64,000 nucleotides of DNA from JASHVB01 sp049522565 (GTDB lineage Bacteria > Pseudomonadota > Alphaproteobacteria > Acetobacterales > Acetobacteraceae). This document shows, piece by piece, positions 62,046-64,000 of the stretch. The notes beneath the pieces are model-generated. The model ran no database searches, was not told the DNA's origin, and was given only the letters and a program-made list of their open reading frames with translations. Numbering within the stretch: position 1 is the first letter of the stretch; the number at the start of each line of letters is the position of its first letter. The position numbers and the translations under genes are program-made. The stretch spans positions 1 through 64,000 of the forward strand of contig JBEKNT010000001.1 of assembly GCA_049522565.1 (NCBI GenBank). The letters run 5' to 3'.

Positions 62046-63928
62046 GCCTGCCGCCCGATCGTCCCGGCGCAGTCCTGCTGACGCGTCCTCCGTCCGCAGG
62101 GCTGCGCCGCGTCGCCTTTCTGCTCGACCGCGTCATCGGCACAGCGGCCGAGGGGATCGGCGCCGCCCTGGTGCTCGCCGAGGTGGCCATCCTGTTCTGC
62201 GGCGTCGTCGCCCGCTACGTGTTCGATGCGCCACTGATCTGGTCTGACGAACTCGCGACCTTCCTGTTCCTGTGGTTGTGCATGCTGGGCGCGGTCGTCG
62301 CGCTGCGCCGCGGCGGGCATATGCGATTGACCACGCTGGTCGCCTGGGTGCCGCCCGCGGTGGCCGCCTGGTTCGAGTCCATCGGCGCGCTGGTCGTCGT
62401 CGCGTTCGTGCTGGAGATCCTGCTGCCCGCCACGCAGTACGTGGATCAGCAGGCCTATACCGAGCTCACCACGCTGAATATTTCCGACGCCTGGCGGGCC
62501 GCGGCGATCCTGGTCGGCGGCATCATGGCGGCGGTCATTGCGGTGCTGCGCCTGCTGGAGACCGCCGGCCCACGCGCGCTGTTGGCAGGGGTGCTGACCG
62601 TCGGCGCGGTTGCGCTGGTCTTGTGGCTGGCCGAGCCGGCGCTCGTCGCAATGGGACGCGGCAGCCTGGTGCTGTTCTTCATCGTCATCGTCGGCACCTG
62701 CGTGGCGATCGGCGTGCCCATCGCCTTCGCGTTCGGCATCTCCACCGTGTCGTATCTGGCGCTGACCTCCACCATGCCGATCAGCGTGGTGGTGAACCGC
62801 ATGGACGACGGCATGTCGAACCTGCTGCTGCTGTCGGTGCCGATGTTCGTGTTCCTCGGCTTGCTCATGGAGATGACCGGCATCGCGCGGGTGATGGTGA
62901 ATTTCCTCGCCTCGCTGCTTGGCCATGTACGCGGCGGGCTGTCCTACGTGCTGCTGGGGGCGATGTATCTCGTCTCCGGCATTTCCGGCTCCAAGGCCGC
63001 CGACATGGCTGCCGTCGCGCCGGTGTTGTTCCCCGAAATGCGCCGCCGGGGCACGCATCCCGGCGAGCTCGCCTGTCTGCTGGCATCCTCCTCGGCGATG
63101 TCGGAGACGATCCCGCCCAGCCTGGTGCTGATCACCATCGGCTCGGTGACCAATGTCTCGATCGCGGCGCTGTTCACCGGCGGCTTGTTGCCCGCCGCGG
63201 TCGCAGCGCTGGCGCTGGTGGCGGTGGCATGGTGGCGTTCGCGCAATGAGGACACCGGCGGGGCCAGGCGACCGCCCGCACGGTTCATCCTGCGCAGCTT
63301 CGTCATCGCCGTCCCCGGCCTGACGCTGCCCTTCGTCATCCGCTTCGCCGTGATGAACGGCGTGGCAACCGCGACCGAGGTGTCCACGGTCGGCGTGATC
63401 TACACGGCGTTGCTCGGCGTCTTCGTCTATCGCCAATTCGACCTGCGCCGCATCTACCCGATCCTGGTCGAGACCCTGTCGCTGACCGGCGCGGTGATGC
63501 TGATCATCGGCACGGCGACCGCGATGGCCTGGGCGCTGACGCAATCCGGCTTCTCGCAATGGCTGGTGCAGGTGATGGCCACGGTGCCGGGCGGCAAGGG
63601 CGGCTTCCTGGCGATCAGCATGGTGGTGTTCATCGTGCTCGGCAGCGCCCTGGAGGGCATTCCCGCCATCGTGCTGTTCGGCCCGCTGCTGTTCCCGGTG
63701 GCGCGCGCGCTGGGGGTGAACGAGGTCCATTACGCGATCGTGGTGATCCTGGCGATGGGCATCGGCCTGTTCGCGCCGCCGTTCGGCGTGGGCTTCTTCA
63801 GCGCTTGCGCGATCGGCCGGGTGTCCCCGGACGATGCGGTGTGGCGCATCTGGCCCTATCTGGCCGCACTGGTGGTCGCGCTGGCGGTGGTGGCCGCGGT
63901 GCCCTGGCTGTCGGTGGGCTTCCTGTAA
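62042..63928 (+). CDS. TRAP transporter permease, fused DctQ-DctM
   Basis: 628 residues from a GTG in the stop of the binding-protein gene (GTGA). The N-terminal about 185 residues are a small DctQ-type subunit of four helices with VVARYVFDAPLIWSDELATF. The rest is a large DctM-type subunit of about twelve helices, with GVPIAFAFGIS, VPMFVFLGLLMEMTGIARVM, GISGSKAADMAAVAPVLFPEMRR (shown as outline of the conserved loop), SAMSETIPPSLVLITIGS and GSALEGIPAIVLFGPLLFPV. The fused form is common in TRAP systems of alphaproteobacteria. It uses a sodium or proton gradient to import the acid bound by the upstream protein. The last 72 bases of the window after it hold nothing recognisable. Confidence 0.94.
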   Translation: MSLPPDRPGAVLLTRPPSAGLRRVAFLLDRVIGTAAEGIGAALVLAEVAILFCGVVARYVFDAPLIWSDELATFLFLWLCMLGAVVALRRGGHMRLTTLVAWVPPAVAAWFESIGALVVVAFVLEILLPATQYVDQQAYTELTTLNISDAWRAAAILVGGIMAAVIAVLRLLETAGPRALLAGVLTVGAVALVLWLAEPALVAMGRGSLVLFFIVIVGTCVAIGVPIAFAFGISTVSYLALTSTMPISVVVNRMDDGMSNLLLLSVPMFVFLGLLMEMTGIARVMVNFLASLLGHVRGGLSYVLLGAMYLVSGISGSKAADMAAVAPVLFPEMRRRGTHPGELACLLASSSAMSETIPPSLVLITIGSVTNVSIAALFTGGLLPAAVAALALVAVAWWRSRNEDTGGARRPPARFILRSFVIAVPGLTLPFVIRFAVMNGVATATEVSTVGVIYTALLGVFVYRQFDLRRIYPILVETLSLTGAVMLIIGTATAMAWALTQSGFSQWLVQVMATVPGGKGGFLAISMVVFIVLGSALEGIPAIVLFGPLLFPVARALGVNEVHYAIVVILAMGIGLFAPPFGVGFFSACAIGRVSPDDAVWRIWPYLAALVVALAVVAAVPWLSVGFL

Positions 63929-64000
63929 AATCAACCCCTCCCGCGCGTAATACCAGCCGGCGTAAAGGTTGACTCACCGGCCGCGTTCCGCGTCATGGCA

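Noticed and set aside
62000..63934. 644-codon minus-strand frame opposite the TRAP permease
   Set aside because: His/Gln/Asp-rich complement of hydrophobic codons, the usual antisense artefact of membrane-protein genes.

Overview
The window is a very GC-rich bacterial segment with no rRNA or tRNA gene. The gene families (Hint-domain surface proteins, SapC family, fused CysN-CysC, TRAP and ABC binding proteins with twin-arginine leaders, PEP-CTERM-type sorting signal) point to an alphaproteobacterium, most likely Acetobacteraceae/Rhodospirillales. This is inferred from gene content; no marker gene is present.

Layout. 1-2918 (minus): C-terminally open surface metalloprotease with a Hint domain. 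3013-4875 (minus): ABC-F ATPase. 5103-19492: a catabolic island. A TetR-type regulator (5103-5846, minus) diverges from a six-gene operon 6153-12509 (acyl-CoA ligase, cyclase-family hydrolase, zinc alcohol dehydrogenase, two thiolase-fold proteins lacking the nucleophile Cys, DUF35 OB-fold protein). It converges on a four-gene minus operon 16691-12512 (bicupin dioxygenase, TauD-type oxygenase, amidohydrolase, ABC binding protein). A divergent SDR / second acyl-CoA ligase pair lies at 16827-19492. The same palindrome core occurs in the two operon promoter regions (6024-6036, 16770-16788) and in degenerate form between SDR and ligase (17812-17826), so the island looks like one regulon. The substrate is not identifiable; CoA-thioester chemistry on a cyclic or aromatic acid is the best guess.

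19917-56941: a 37-kb block of 15 genes all on the plus strand, and the most interesting part. It begins with glycosyltransferases (GT2-TPR, MNN1-type, an Anp1/GT62-type domain fused to an HprK-like kinase, GT4). A PqqD-like protein follows, then a Tat-exported PEP-CTERM-like protein with a collagen/extensin-like octapeptide repeat, a membrane-anchored TPR protein, a prolyl-hydroxylase-like 2OG oxygenase and a SapC-family protein. Next is a 6402-residue, cysteine-free LEPR-XLL repeat protein. After it come a GAF-HlyD adaptor, an M50 metalloprotease-HlyD fusion, a shortened SecA-like ATPase and a third HlyD protein. I read it as a cell-surface assembly locus: modification and glycosylation of exported proteins, plus a non-standard export machine for the giant protein. 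I know of no described system with this combination.

56942-57973 is mostly empty apart from one small conserved-looking gene. 57974-60723 is cysD-cysNC (sulfate activation to PAPS), and 61029-63928 is a TRAP transporter (binding protein plus fused DctQ-DctM permease). Dispersed palindromic repeats sit at 19530-19738, 24331-24544, 29360-29418, 49721-49773, 51692-51754 and 60733-60833.
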